Assembly (NCBI GenBank): GCA_934646185.1
Contig: CAKUEH010000001.1
Span: 62,001-126,000, forward strand
Origin: an uncultured Oscillospiraceae bacterium
GTDB taxonomy: Bacteria; Bacillota; Clostridia; Oscillospirales; Oscillospiraceae
Direction: 5' to 3'
DNA: 64,000 bases
The position numbers and the translations under genes were made by a program. The notes beneath the pieces were generated by a model. That model ran no database searches. It had not been told where the DNA came from and saw only the letters and a program-made list of their open reading frames with translations. Below, in pieces: positions 39,418-48,590 of this stretch (positions are counted from its first letter, which is position 1; each line of letters begins with the position of its first letter).

Positions 39418-40383
39418 TCAGTCCGCGTAGACGTATTTCAGATAATCCTCCGGAGCCGGATCCGGGCTGTTTTCAGCGAACGTCACGGAGTCGTCGATGC
39501 GCTTCGTGACCTCGGCCTCGATCTGCTCCAGCTCGGCGTCCTCGACGCCGTACTGCTCCTTCAGCGTTTTCGGGAAGCAGACAATGGGGTCGCGCAGCTT
39601 CCACTGGGCAAGCTCCTCGTCTGTCCGGTAGCACGGCTTTTCAAAGCGGGAGTGGCCCATGTAGCGGTAGGTCTTGCACTCGATGAGCGTCGGGCCCTCG
39701 CCGCTTCTGGCTCTTGCCACGGCCTTTTCAGCCGCCTCACGCACCGCCAGCACGTCCATACCGTCGACGACGACGCCGGGAATGCCGTAGGCGGTGCTTC
39801 TGTCGGCAATGTCCGCGATCGGCGTTGAACGCCGGTACTGCGTGGAGAAGCCGTAGAGATTGTTTTCACATACAAAGACGACGGGCAGCTTCCAGACCGC
39901 CGCAAGGTTCAGCGATTCATGGAACGAGCCCTCGTTGCTCGCGCCGTCGCCGAAAAACGCGACCGCGACCTGGTCCGTGCCGCGATACTGGCTGCTCCAC
40001 GCAGCGCCGACCGCATGCGGGATACCGCCTGCGACAATGCCGTTCGCGCCGAGCATGCCGACGCTGAAATCCGCGATGTGCATCGAGCCGCCCATGCCCT
40101 TGCAGCAGCCGGTGGTCTTGGCAAACATCTCCGCCATGATGTTGTTCACATCGGCGCCCTTTGCGATGCAGTGGCCATGGCCGCGATGGGTGCTCGTGAT
40201 ATAGTCCGCCTTTGTCAGGCAGGCGCACACGCCTGTCGCGACTGCTTCCTCGCCGTTATACTGGTGCATGGAACCCGGCATCGCCCGCGTGGAAAACAGA
40301 AAGAACAGCTTTTCCTCGAAGCGCCGGATCGTCAGCATTGTCCGGTACAGCTCCAGCGCAGTCTTCTTATCGACCTTATTCAT
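39418..40383 (-). CDS. 2-oxoacid (pyruvate/acetoin) dehydrogenase E1, alpha subunit
   Basis: A 321-residue E1alpha. The thiamine-diphosphate motif is F-F-G-D-G-A-S-N-E-G-S-F-H-E-S-L-N (about 160-176); R-G-H-G-H-C-I-A-K-G and C-K-G-M-G-G-S-M-H are standard. The phosphorylation-loop-like R-Y-M-G-H-S is present. Size and lack of a long N-terminal extension fit AcoA/PdhA of Firmicutes. First gene of the E1-E2-kinase-ABC operon; CAGGAGGT precedes the ATG, and an extended -10 (TGCTATAGT on the minus strand, near 40441-40449) lies upstream together with a small AGCGTC/GACGCT hairpin (40414-40429). Confidence 0.9.
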   Translation of the reverse strand: MNKVDKKTALELYRTMLTIRRFEEKLFFLFSTRAMPGSMHQYNGEEAVATGVCACLTKADYITSTHRGHGHCIAKGADVNNIMAEMFAKTTGCCKGMGGSMHIADFSVGMLGANGIVAGGIPHAVGAAWSSQYRGTDQVAVAFFGDGASNEGSFHESLNLAAVWKLPVVFVCENNLYGFSTQYRRSTPIADIADRSTAYGIPGVVVDGMDVLAVREAAEKAVARARSGEGPTLIECKTYRYMGHSRFEKPCYRTDEELAQWKLRDPIVCFPKTLKEQYGVEDAELEQIEAEVTKRIDDSVTFAENSPDPAPEDYLKYVYAD

Positions 40384-40506
40384 TCCTTACCTCCTGATAC
40401 ATACATTCGGGGTAGCGTCAGCCGACGCTTTCATAGATTCACTATAGCATCTTCCCGATTTTCCGTATATTTTGTATTTTTTGAATCATATTCACTTTTT
40501 TGCGGG

Positions 40507-42051
40507 TCAGCTTTTCCGGTATTTTTCACGATATTCCGACGGGGACAGACCTGTCTCCGTGCGGAATTTCGTGCTGAAATACGGCTGGCTGCTGTAGCCG
40601 ACCAGCTGCGCGATGCTGACGATCTTCACATCCGTCAGCAGCAGCGCCCGCGCCTTCTGGATCCGCACACGCGTCAGATACTCTGAAAAACCGCACTGCT
40701 CCACAGAGGAAAACAGATGCGACAGATAGGCTGCGTTGAAGCCCAGACGCGCGGCGATCGCGCCGAGAGAAAGCGCACTGTCCGCGTAATCGATCTGCAC
40801 GATGGCCTTGACCCGCGCGATCACCATCTGCATGTCTCTGGCGCAGACGGCGTTCAGCTCGTCGGCAAGCGCCTGCACCGTCCGTTCCGCCAGAGCGGCG
40901 ATCTCCTGCGTATGCCGGAGCGTCAGGATGGAAAGATAATCCGAGTCCATCCGTTCCAGCTCGTCCGGCTGTCTGGACTGGACTGCCTCGCGGCACAGGT
41001 ACAGGAGCAGCCCGAAGGCATACTGGCATTCCTCTATGCGGTTTGCCGCGCGTTCGGCCAGCGTTTTCATCATCCGCGCCAGTCGTCCCGTCTCACCCGC
41101 AAGCAGGAGCTCCTGCACGTAGTGGTATTCAAAGCCCGTACGCGTCTGCCAGTTCTGAAGCGCAGTCTCAACGTCCGCGAGGCTGCACTGGATCTTCTGG
41201 AAATAGCGCTGGTAGCGCACGACGCGATGGGCCTCGGCCTGCATTTTGCAGAGCGCCCGCAGGCCGATATCCATGCCGCTCTGCGCGAGCGCCGCGCCGT
41301 GCAGCTGGCAGCCGCGCGTCCAGCCGCGCAGATAGGCGCCTGCAGCCTGTTCCAGACGCGCCTGCGTATCCGCGCGCAGGAGCGTGTAAAGATACTGCCG
41401 GTCGCGCAGATAGAGGACTGCGCAATCCGTAAGCCACTCCTGTTCCAGAACCGTCTCCGAAACAGCCAGCAGCTCCTGCACGCCGGTGTCGTCCGGCTCT
41501 GTCAGGAAATGCGACAGGAAGACGGTGTGCCACATCCGGTTCTCTTCCGCGATCCGGCTTTGGAGCTGATCCTTCCGCTCTGCGGGCAGCGTATCGTTCA
41601 GATATGCGGGCAGCCAGGAGATATCCGTCTGCGGCGCCGTCTGTGCGGGAGCTGTGCGCGCCTGTGTCTGCGTGTCCTTTCCGATGCGCCTGACCGCCGA
41701 GGCGACCATCGTTTCAAGCTCCTCGGGGACAAGCGGCTTGAGCAGATAGCCGAACGCGCCGTTGTTGATGGCCCGCTGCACATACTGGAATTCGTCGTAG
41801 CCGCTCACCACGATGAAAAACACGTCGAGCCCAAGCTGATTGACGCAGTTCAGCAGCTCGAGACCATCCATTTTCGGCATTTTGATGTCGCTGATCACGA
41901 TCCGCGCCTCATACTGGCGGATCAGACTGAGCGCCTCTTCCCCGTTTTTCGCCATGTGCGGCTTGCTGCAGCCATATTCCTCCCATGGAATGATCTGCGC
42001 GATCCCGCTGCGAATGATCGGTTCATCGTCCACTATTACTACGCTTATCAT
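40507..42051 (-). CDS. YesN-type response regulator with AraC DNA-binding domain
   Basis: A 514-residue regulator. Receiver domain about 1-120 with D8/D9 and phospho-acceptor D55 (I-S-D-I-K-M-P), then a long helical middle region, then an AraC-type double helix-turn-helix in the last 100 residues (L-G-A-I-A-A-R-L-G-F-N-A-A-Y-L-S-H-L-F and I-A-Q-L-V-G-Y-S-S-Q-P-Y-F-S-T-K-F). The ATG at 42051 has AAGGAG eight bases upstream and overlaps the end of the YesM kinase by 29 bases. Directly upstream of the E1/E2-sugar operon on the same strand, its probable target. Confidence 0.9.
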   Translation of the reverse strand: MISVVIVDDEPIIRSGIAQIIPWEEYGCSKPHMAKNGEEALSLIRQYEARIVISDIKMPKMDGLELLNCVNQLGLDVFFIVVSGYDEFQYVQRAINNGAFGYLLKPLVPEELETMVASAVRRIGKDTQTQARTAPAQTAPQTDISWLPAYLNDTLPAERKDQLQSRIAEENRMWHTVFLSHFLTEPDDTGVQELLAVSETVLEQEWLTDCAVLYLRDRQYLYTLLRADTQARLEQAAGAYLRGWTRGCQLHGAALAQSGMDIGLRALCKMQAEAHRVVRYQRYFQKIQCSLADVETALQNWQTRTGFEYHYVQELLLAGETGRLARMMKTLAERAANRIEECQYAFGLLLYLCREAVQSRQPDELERMDSDYLSILTLRHTQEIAALAERTVQALADELNAVCARDMQMVIARVKAIVQIDYADSALSLGAIAARLGFNAAYLSHLFSSVEQCGFSEYLTRVRIQKARALLLTDVKIVSIAQLVGYSSQPYFSTKFRTETGLSPSEYREKYRKS

Positions 42052-43810
42052 CACTATCGCTCCTTTTTGCAGAAGACATGTTTATCACTTGCAGATTGCT
42101 GTTTTGTTCCGTGCTGCCGTCCCTCCGGACCGGGATCGTGACCGCAGCTCTGGTATACCGGCCCTTCTCGCTCTCGTAGCGGATCCCATACTCCGCGCCG
42201 TAGGCCATCTGGATGCGGAGATTGACATTCAGGATGCCGAACACCTCACGGTCTACGCTCACGCCCTGGCTGAGCAGCTCATTGAGCCGCAGCAGCAGCT
42301 CTTCGTCCATGCCGACACCGTTGTCCGTCACGGTCATGACGATCTTCCCGGCCTCTTCGCGGCCCTCGACCTCGATGAGTCCGGGCCTGTCGACCTCCTT
42401 GATGCCGTGATAGATCGCGTTTTCGATCAGCGGCTGAAGCACGAGCTTGACGGTCAGGCAGCCATTGCAGCTTTCGGGCAAATGGATGCGGTAATCCAGA
42501 AGGTCACTGTAGCGGATGGCCTGGAGCTTGAGGTACATGGCGGCGTGCTCAAATTCCTTTTCCAGCGGAATAACGTCGTGTCCTTTGCTGATCGAGATGC
42601 GGAACAGCTGCGTCAGCGCATACAGCGCGTCGAGCGCGCTCTGATTGTTTCCAAGCCGTACGTTCCATGCGATGGTGTCGAGCGTGTTGTAAAGAAAATG
42701 CGGGTTGATCTGCGCGCTGAGCGCTTCGAGCTGCGCCTTGCGCAGACGCTTCTGGTTCAGCATGATCTGATCCATCAGCTCGAGCAGATGCTGGAGCATG
42801 CGGTTGAAGCTGCTGTTGAGCGCGGCCATTTCCAGAGACGAGGCCTTATCGGAAACGCGCACGTCAAAGTTTCCGTTTTCCACCTCGGAAAACGCGCGCT
42901 GCAGATCAACGACCGGGCTGGAGACCGTCATAGCCACGCGGATGGAGACCAGCACCGAAATCAGGATCACCATCAAAATCAGCACACCCAGCAGCAGCAA
43001 GAGCGACACGGCCTTTTCCATTGCCAGCATACCGACCGGGACCTCCGCACAAAGCTCCCAGCCGTTGCTCAGCGTCTGCGCGTAGGTGATATTCTTTCTT
43101 GACAAACCCAAACGGTTACGGGTAGAATCGTCCATGGGCGCGCTGCCGGATGCGCCGAGCACATCGTTTCCGTTTTCATCGAGCAGCTGGAGCTGGATGC
43201 TCTTGTCCAGCTCGATCTGTGCCATCTGCTGGAACTCGGTCTCATTGATGTCGATCAGGATCACGCCGAGCAGGCGGTCGTTGAGCGAATCGTGTACCGG
43301 CGTGACCATGGAGATTTTCCGTTCGTCCGATCTGCGGACGAACGAACCCTCGTGCGAGGCGAACCAGACCGGGCCGTCTGTTTCGATCGCAAGCTGATAC
43401 CAGTCCTCGTTTTTGAACCGGTTCGTCTCGGAGACCGTGTCGTTCGAGGAAAGCATCTGGTATTCGCCCAGCGCGTAGAACGCGTCGAGGCGCGGCGTGG
43501 AATAATTGTGCAGGACCTTCATCCAGCGGTTCATGCGGATCCGGTAAGCGTCAAAGGACGACAGCTCCGGCCGCTCGCGCAGCGCCTGCTGCAGCATGAT
43601 CTCATGCTCGAGCGTCTCTGCCGCGCGCTCGACCTCCTCGATCAGATTGTCGAAATTTCCGGCAGACTGCCGGATCATGACCGCGGCATATTCTGCCGTA
43701 GAGTCATAATACGTATCCGTCAGCATTGCGTAAAAGAAGACCGCGCTGATGATCAGCGGGATCAGCGCAAACGCCAGATGGATCAGAAACAGCTTGTTTT
43801 TCAGCTTCAT
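42023..43810 (-). CDS. YesM-type sensor histidine kinase
   Basis: A 595-residue membrane kinase. Helix 1 about 8-30, a large extracytoplasmic Cache-like sensor domain (about 35-270), helix 2 about 280-302, HAMP (about 303-355), then a His_kinase domain with the phospho-acceptor His in Q-I-N-P-H-F-L-Y-N-T-L-D and an HATPase_c domain (D-N-G-V-G-M-D). This is the LytS/YesM type that controls sugar uptake genes in Firmicutes. The ATG at 43810 is preceded by AGAGGT. Its start is only 36 bases from the divergent DeoR start. Confidence 0.9.
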   Translation of the reverse strand: MKLKNKLFLIHLAFALIPLIISAVFFYAMLTDTYYDSTAEYAAVMIRQSAGNFDNLIEEVERAAETLEHEIMLQQALRERPELSSFDAYRIRMNRWMKVLHNYSTPRLDAFYALGEYQMLSSNDTVSETNRFKNEDWYQLAIETDGPVWFASHEGSFVRRSDERKISMVTPVHDSLNDRLLGVILIDINETEFQQMAQIELDKSIQLQLLDENGNDVLGASGSAPMDDSTRNRLGLSRKNITYAQTLSNGWELCAEVPVGMLAMEKAVSLLLLLGVLILMVILISVLVSIRVAMTVSSPVVDLQRAFSEVENGNFDVRVSDKASSLEMAALNSSFNRMLQHLLELMDQIMLNQKRLRKAQLEALSAQINPHFLYNTLDTIAWNVRLGNNQSALDALYALTQLFRISISKGHDVIPLEKEFEHAAMYLKLQAIRYSDLLDYRIHLPESCNGCLTVKLVLQPLIENAIYHGIKEVDRPGLIEVEGREEAGKIVMTVTDNGVGMDEELLLRLNELLSQGVSVDREVFGILNVNLRIQMAYGAEYGIRYESEKGRYTRAAVTIPVRRDGSTEQNSNLQVINMSSAKRSDSDDKRSNSGR

Positions 43811-43846
43811 ATCAATACCTCTCATGCTCCGGAAAGGATCCACATC

Positions 43847-44605
43847 ATGCATTTAACGTCCAGACAGCAGAAGATCCTGCAGCTCGTCCAGCAGCGGCAG
43901 CAGATATCCGTCGCCGATCTGTGCCGGGAGCTGTATTTCAGCCCGTCCACGATCCGGCGCGATCTTGAGCTTTTGCAGCAGCAGGAGCTGCTTCTGCGCA
44001 CGCACGGCGGCGCAATGCTGCGCAGCAACTGGGACTCCGGCGTCCCGTCTCTGCTGCGTGAGACGCAGGAGGTCGCCGCCAAGCAGCGGATCGGCAAGGC
44101 CGCCGTACAGTTTCTGCGCGACGGCGACCGCATCTTTATCGACAGCAGCTCCACCGCCTATGCCATGGTCGATTCGCTCGACCCACAGCTCGAGCTGACT
44201 GTTTTTACGAACGGCCTCAGTCTTGCCAGCAAGCTCAGCCAGTTTCCAAAGATCAAGACCATCTGCACCGGCGGGCAGCTGATCCCGTCGTCACAGTCGT
44301 TTATCGGATTTCACGCGCTGCGCTTTCTGGAATATTACTACGCCGATAAGCTGTTCTTCTCGACCAATTCCTTTTCGCTCACGATGGGCATCACCGACAT
44401 GAGCGAGTTTGAAAGCGAGCTCAAGCGGCAGATGATCCTGCGCGCAAAGCAGGTGTTTTATCTTGCCGATTCCAGCAAATTCGAGACGGTCTCTACTTAT
44501 AAGATCTGCGAGGCGAGCGATATCCATACGCTCATCACAAACGCGCCGGCCTCCGTTTTCGCGCAGGAGAGCGAGCTGCCGTTTCAGATCGTTTCGGCGG
44601 AGTAA
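43847..44605 (+). CDS. DeoR-family transcriptional regulator
   Basis: A 252-residue repressor-type protein. The N-terminal DeoR helix-turn-helix is R-Q-Q-K-I-L-Q-L-V-Q-Q-R-Q-Q-I-S-V-A-D-L-C (about 6-26) with S-T-I-R-R-D-L-E-L-L; the rest is the DeoR sensor domain (I-F-I-D-S-S-S-T-A-Y-A-M near 105-116 is the phosphosugar-binding segment). The ATG at 43847 follows GGAAAGGA. Divergent to YesM, and probably senses a phosphorylated intermediate made by the FGGY kinase; this link is inferred from position. Confidence 0.88.
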   Translation: MHLTSRQQKILQLVQQRQQISVADLCRELYFSPSTIRRDLELLQQQELLLRTHGGAMLRSNWDSGVPSLLRETQEVAAKQRIGKAAVQFLRDGDRIFIDSSSTAYAMVDSLDPQLELTVFTNGLSLASKLSQFPKIKTICTGGQLIPSSQSFIGFHALRFLEYYYADKLFFSTNSFSLTMGITDMSEFESELKRQMILRAKQVFYLADSSKFETVSTYKICEASDIHTLITNAPASVFAQESELPFQIVSAE

Positions 44606-44674
44606 ACGCCCCGCCTGCCTGTCCCTTATCATACCATATCCGTTTGCCCGCTATGGTGATAATCTCGTTTTTTG

Positions 44675-44703
44675 CAAAACGCGCAGACTGCTTGCGCGTT
44701 TTG
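44675..44703 (+). terminator. Hairpin after the DeoR gene
   Basis: CAAAACGCGCA (44675-44685) and TGCGCGTTTTG (44693-44703) are perfect complements, preceded by a T-run (44668-44673) that could also serve a weaker upstream stem at 44628-44662. Confidence 0.5.
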
Positions 44704-44817
44704 TCAGGAAAAGGGCGGTATTTCTGCCCGTTTGCTGCAAAAAACTTCCGAAAGCGCATATTTTCAGCATAGAAAAGGGACTGCCCACCGGCGTGAGCAG
44801 CCCCTGCAGCGACAAAA

Positions 44818-44853
44818 ATCCCGGCTTCCTCCTGTTTGGGAGAAAGCCGGGAT
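44818..44853 (-). terminator. Terminator after the DUF4097 gene
   Basis: ATCCCGGCTT (44818-44827) pairs with AAGCCGGGAT (44844-44853), with inner TCC/GGA pairing; on the minus strand TTTTTG follows. Confidence 0.8.
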
Positions 44854-44861
44854 CTGATATT

Positions 44862-46043
44862 CTAACGAGCCTTACCAACTGTCCGCAGCTCAATGTCTCC
44901 GGATACGGTCTCGGCGTTGATCCGGCAGATACCCTCCCCGCCGGGGACAAAGCGATCCGTGACACGGTCTCCGCTTACGGTTTCGAAATCCAGCTCATAC
45001 CGGCAGCTGCCCTCCGGCAGCGTGAGGCAGAGATTTCCGCTGACGCTGTTGAGGTCGACCTCATCCGGCGCTGCATCACAGTTGATGCGCGCTTCGCCGG
45101 ACACGGTTTCACAGGTAATACTGCTGCCGCCTGCCGGAAGGGCGGACAGGGCAATATCCCCGCTGACGGTGCCAAACGTGTATTCCGCAGCCGGGAGACC
45201 GGGGCCGGTGATGTCGCCGCTTGTGGTGTTGACGGTGAGTGAATCCACGCTGCCGCCCATCAGCTCCACATTGGCTGAGACCGTCTCGACCGTGATGGTT
45301 TTCAGTGTGGAACCGCCTGGCAGGAAAACGGTCAGTGCCTTCCGCGGCAGATCCGTGCTGCTGAAAAATCTTGATCTGCACGGCTGGATGATGAGCTTAC
45401 CGTTACTGACCCTGTAGCGCATGCGGTAATCTTCGTTATTGCCGGTATAATCCTCCTGAAAATTCACGCCGTCCCCGTCCGATTCGACCAGATACACATC
45501 GCCGGTCAGCCAATGGATCTCGATCTCGTCGATGCCGGTCAGCAGCTCGGATGCAGCCGCGGAATTTTCCCCGCTGCCGAAGCCGGAGCGGTCGAGCGTT
45601 TCATAGCTGCCCGCGTTGTCATAGATACAGCGTCCTTCCGCATACAGCACACTGCCGACTGCCCGGCCTGCGAAGTTCAGCGCTAAAATCACCAAAACCA
45701 CGCCCACGCAGATCAGTGCGATGGCCCAGCCGGGGAGCTTTTTCTTTTTGCCGGACTGCGGCATCTGCGGCGCAACGGATACCGCGTCGGGCGTGGGCGG
45801 CGCGGGAAAATCCCGTTTTTTCGGTGCCTGAGCCGCCTGCCTGTGCTCGTACAGCTCCGATACATCGCCGATGCCGCCGACGGCCTCGTCATACGCTTCC
45901 TGCTCCGATTTTCCGGCGGCGATCAGATCGTCGTACCGGTCGAGTGTGTGCTGTAAGATCTCCTGCTGCACCTCCGCATTGCGGATGGTCAGCGCAGCGT
46001 CCTTAAAAAGTCCGTCTACATAGACCTTGATCTGCTCTCTCAT
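44862..46043 (-). CDS. HAAS/DUF1700-like plus DUF4097 beta-strand-repeat membrane protein
   Basis: A 393-residue protein. Residues about 1-65 resemble the HAAS/DUF1700 module (Y-D-D-L-I-A-A-G-K-S-E-Q-E-A-Y-D-E-A-V-G-G-I-G-D). A Pro-rich linker and one membrane helix (about 106-128) follow. The outer part (about 190-393) is a DUF4097 beta helix with repeated V-S-G-D-I / T-V-S-G-E-A strand units. It follows PadR with a four-base overlap (ATGA), the standard PadR-HAAS-DUF4097 pairing. The molecular role of the family is unknown; expression is likely PadR-controlled. Confidence 0.85.
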   Translation of the reverse strand: MREQIKVYVDGLFKDAALTIRNAEVQQEILQHTLDRYDDLIAAGKSEQEAYDEAVGGIGDVSELYEHRQAAQAPKKRDFPAPPTPDAVSVAPQMPQSGKKKKLPGWAIALICVGVVLVILALNFAGRAVGSVLYAEGRCIYDNAGSYETLDRSGFGSGENSAAASELLTGIDEIEIHWLTGDVYLVESDGDGVNFQEDYTGNNEDYRMRYRVSNGKLIIQPCRSRFFSSTDLPRKALTVFLPGGSTLKTITVETVSANVELMGGSVDSLTVNTTSGDITGPGLPAAEYTFGTVSGDIALSALPAGGSSITCETVSGEARINCDAAPDEVDLNSVSGNLCLTLPEGSCRYELDFETVSGDRVTDRFVPGGEGICRINAETVSGDIELRTVGKAR

Positions 46044-46372
46044 GCTTCTCCCTCCAATAATGCGTTCAGAATACGCACGCTTGCGTCCCATTCCTCCCGC
46101 GCCTGCCGGTATGCTTCCCGGCCTTTTTCTGTGATCTTATAATACTTTCTTCTGGCTCCGACCGCCTCATCACCCCAGTAAGAGGTAATGTATCCGCTGT
46201 CCTCCAACCGCCGGAAAGCGGTATAGAGCGTGGCTTCCTTCAGGATAAATTCGCCGCCGGAGCAGCTTTCAATGTGCTTGTTGATCTCGTAGCCGTAGCT
46301 GTCGCGGCGCACAAGCTGCGCCAGGATCACCGCGTCCGTATGGCCGCGGATCACGTCTGCCCGAATGGACAC
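46040..46372 (-). CDS. PadR-family transcriptional regulator
   Basis: A 110-residue PadR-like winged-helix protein: G-H-T-D-A-V-I-L-A-Q-L-V-R-R-D-S-Y-G-Y-E-I-N-K-H-I (about 10-34), L-K-E-A-T-L-Y-T-A-F-R-R-L-E and S-Y-W-G-D-E-A-V-G-A-R-R-K-Y-Y-K-I-T are the family blocks, with a C-terminal dimer helix. The start is GTG at 46372, supported by GGAGGTG. Promoter and a palindromic operator overlap just upstream, consistent with autorepression. Confidence 0.9.
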   Translation of the reverse strand: MSIRADVIRGHTDAVILAQLVRRDSYGYEINKHIESCSGGEFILKEATLYTAFRRLEDSGYITSYWGDEAVGARRKYYKITEKGREAYRQAREEWDASVRILNALLEGEA

Positions 46373-46398
46373 ATCCCCACCTCCGTTTCGGTGGACTC

Positions 46399-46435
46399 AG
46401 TATAACACGATATACCTCATCTGTCAAGGTATATC
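46399..46435 (-). promoter_or_regulatory. padR promoter with overlapping palindromic operator
   Basis: Read on the minus strand: TTGACA (46422-46427), 17-base spacer, TATACT (46399-46404). GATATACC (46409-46416) and GGTATATC (46428-46435), a perfect inverted repeat with 11 bases between arms, cover the -35 box and spacer. Confidence 0.8.
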
Positions 46436-46487
46436 ACGGTGAAATTTTACATGACAAAATTTCATGATATGCATTCAGAATCAGCAC

Positions 46488-46516
46488 TTGTCATGTGCAG
46501 CACAATATGCTATACT
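46488..46516 (+). promoter_or_regulatory. Promoter of proBAC
   Basis: TTGTCA (46488-46493), 17-base spacer ending in TGC, TATACT (46511-46516). A GAAATTTT/AAAATTTC inverted repeat (46441-46463) lies upstream, between the padR and proB promoters. Confidence 0.7.
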
Positions 46517-46550
46517 TCCAGTCAGTAAGATACGGAAGAAGGAAATCAGT

Positions 46551-47327
46551 ATGCGCATCGTCATCAAGATCGGCACCTCCACCATCACGCATCCAACCGG
46601 CAGATTGAACATCCGCCAGATGGAAGCGCTGTGCAAGGTGCTCAGCGACCTCAAAAACGCCGGGAACGAGGTGATCCTTGTCTCATCCGGCGCGATCGGC
46701 ATGGGCGTAGGCAAACTCCGCCTCGGAAAGAAGCCCACGGATGTACCGACGAAGCAGGCTGCCGCCGCTGTCGGCCAGTGTGAGCTCATGTATACCTATG
46801 ACAAGCTGTTCTCCGAATACCGCCATACCGTCGCGCAGATTTTGCTGACGGCGGACGATATCGCCGATCCCGTGCGGCACGAAAATTTCCAGAACACCAT
46901 CCAGCGTCTTTTGGAGCTGGATGCCATCCCGATCGTCAATGAAAACGACACGGTTTCCGTCGCCGAGTTCGGCATCGGCGACAACGATACGCTCTCGGCC
47001 ATCGTCGCGACCAGCGTTCACGCTGATCTTCTCGTTCTCCTGTCGGATATCGACGGTCTGTATACTGCCGACCCGCATAAGGATCCAGACGCTGCGCGCA
47101 TCGAATTGGTTCCCGAGATCACGGAAGAAATTCTGCGCCTTGCCGACGGCAAGGGCTCCGAGCTCGGAACCGGCGGCATGAAGACCAAGCTCTCCGCCGC
47201 GCAGATCGTCACAAAGGCCGGAACAGATATGATCATTGCCAACGGCGCAGAGGTCGAGAAGCTCTACGCGCTGCTTGACGGCAGATCCATCGGCACAAGA
47301 TTTTTGGGAAAGAGGGCAGATAAATGA
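46551..47327 (+). CDS. proB: Glutamate 5-kinase, short form
   Basis: A 258-residue amino-acid kinase that phosphorylates glutamate in the first step of proline synthesis. N-terminal [30 protein letters not shown] and G-T-G-G-M-K-T-K-L are all ProB motifs. It ends after the kinase domain, so the C-terminal PUA domain of E. coli ProB is missing; such short forms are common. The ATG at 46551 follows GAAGAAGGA; the stop overlaps proA by four bases. Confidence 0.93.
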   Translation: MRIVIKIGTSTITHPTGRLNIRQMEALCKVLSDLKNAGNEVILVSSGAIGMGVGKLRLGKKPTDVPTKQAAAAVGQCELMYTYDKLFSEYRHTVAQILLTADDIADPVRHENFQNTIQRLLELDAIPIVNENDTVSVAEFGIGDNDTLSAIVATSVHADLLVLLSDIDGLYTADPHKDPDAARIELVPEITEEILRLADGKGSELGTGGMKTKLSAAQIVTKAGTDMIIANGAEVEKLYALLDGRSIGTRFLGKRADK

Positions 47328-48580
47328 CGACACAGATGCTTTTGCAGCAGGCCAAAGCCGCCTGCCCGCAGCTTGCGTGGCTGGGGAGCGAAGAAAAAAA
47401 TCAGGCCATCTGCGAGATGGCAGATGCGATCAGAAGGAATACAGACGCCATTCTCGCCGCGAACGCGGAGGATCTGCGCGCGGCGCAGGGCGTCATTTCC
47501 GACGTCATGCTCGACCGCCTGCGCCTGACAAGGGAACGCATTGCCGCCATGGCGGACGGCATGCGCCAGGTTGCGAAGCTCCCGGACCCGGTCGGTGAAA
47601 TACTGGCCGAGGTAAAACGGCCGAACGGACTTGTGATCCGCAAGACCGCCGTCCCGATGGGCGTCGTGGCGATCATCTACGAAAGCCGCCCGAACGTCAC
47701 CTCTGACGCCGCGGTGCTGGCGCTCAAAAGCGGGAATGTCTGTGTTCTGCGCAGTGGGAAAGAGGCGTACCGCTCCTCCGCCGCTATCGTCGCAGCCATG
47801 CATGAAGGCCTGCGGGCCGCCGGTCTGCCGGAGACATTGATCAATCTTGTTTCGGACACCACGCGACAGAGCGCACACGAGCTCATGACAGCGAACGGTC
47901 TGGTCGATCTGCTCATTCCGCGCGGCGGCGCGGGACTGATCCGCGCCTGCGTCGAATCGGCGACCGTCCCATGCATCGAGACCGGCACCGGCATCTGCCA
48001 TGTATATGTAGACAAGGATGCGGCTCTGGAAAAGGCGCTGAATATTATTGAAAATGCCAAGACCAGCCGCCCGTCTGTCTGCAATGCAGAGGAGGTCGCA
48101 ATCGTTCACGCGGATATCGCCGGCTGGTTCCTGCCCATGCTCAAAAAACGGCTGGTAGACGACCGTGCCGCGGCCGGCCTGCCGCCGGTCGAGCTCCGGC
48201 TGGACGAAGCTGCGCAACAGATCATTCCCGGCACGCCTGCAGGCGAGCGGGATTTTGACACAGAATTTCTGGATTATATCCTTGCGGTCAGGACTGTCTC
48301 CGATGCAGACGAGGCCATCAGCCATATCGCTGCGCACTCCACGCACCATTCTGACGCCATCATCACTGAAAATGCGCAGACCGCGCAGCGCTTTACCCGT
48401 CTGGTCGACAGTGCGGCGGTCTATGTGAACGCCTCCACGCGCTTTACCGACGGCGGCGAGTTCGGCCTCGGCTGCGAGATGGGCATTTCCACACAGAAGC
48501 TCCATGCCAGAGGGCCCATGGGCCTGCGGGAGCTGACGACCTATAAATATATCGTGACGGGCGACGGACAGACCCGGTAA
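47324..48580 (+). CDS. proA: Gamma-glutamyl phosphate reductase
   Basis: A 418-residue NADPH-dependent dehydrogenase of the aldehyde dehydrogenase fold that turns glutamyl phosphate into glutamate semialdehyde. Landmarks: [16 protein letters not shown], the catalytic Cys region with S-R-P-S-V-C-N-A (about 248-255), and [21 protein letters not shown] near the end. Middle gene of proBAC. Confidence 0.95.
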   Translation: MTTQMLLQQAKAACPQLAWLGSEEKNQAICEMADAIRRNTDAILAANAEDLRAAQGVISDVMLDRLRLTRERIAAMADGMRQVAKLPDPVGEILAEVKRPNGLVIRKTAVPMGVVAIIYESRPNVTSDAAVLALKSGNVCVLRSGKEAYRSSAAIVAAMHEGLRAAGLPETLINLVSDTTRQSAHELMTANGLVDLLIPRGGAGLIRACVESATVPCIETGTGICHVYVDKDAALEKALNIIENAKTSRPSVCNAEEVAIVHADIAGWFLPMLKKRLVDDRAAAGLPPVELRLDEAAQQIIPGTPAGERDFDTEFLDYILAVRTVSDADEAISHIAAHSTHHSDAIITENAQTAQRFTRLVDSAAVYVNASTRFTDGGEFGLGCEMGISTQKLHARGPMGLRELTTYKYIVTGDGQTR

Positions 48581-48590
48581 GGAGAAAATT

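Noticed and set aside
37589..39430. 613-codon open frame on the plus strand
   Set aside because: Antisense to E2 and E1beta, both certain genes.
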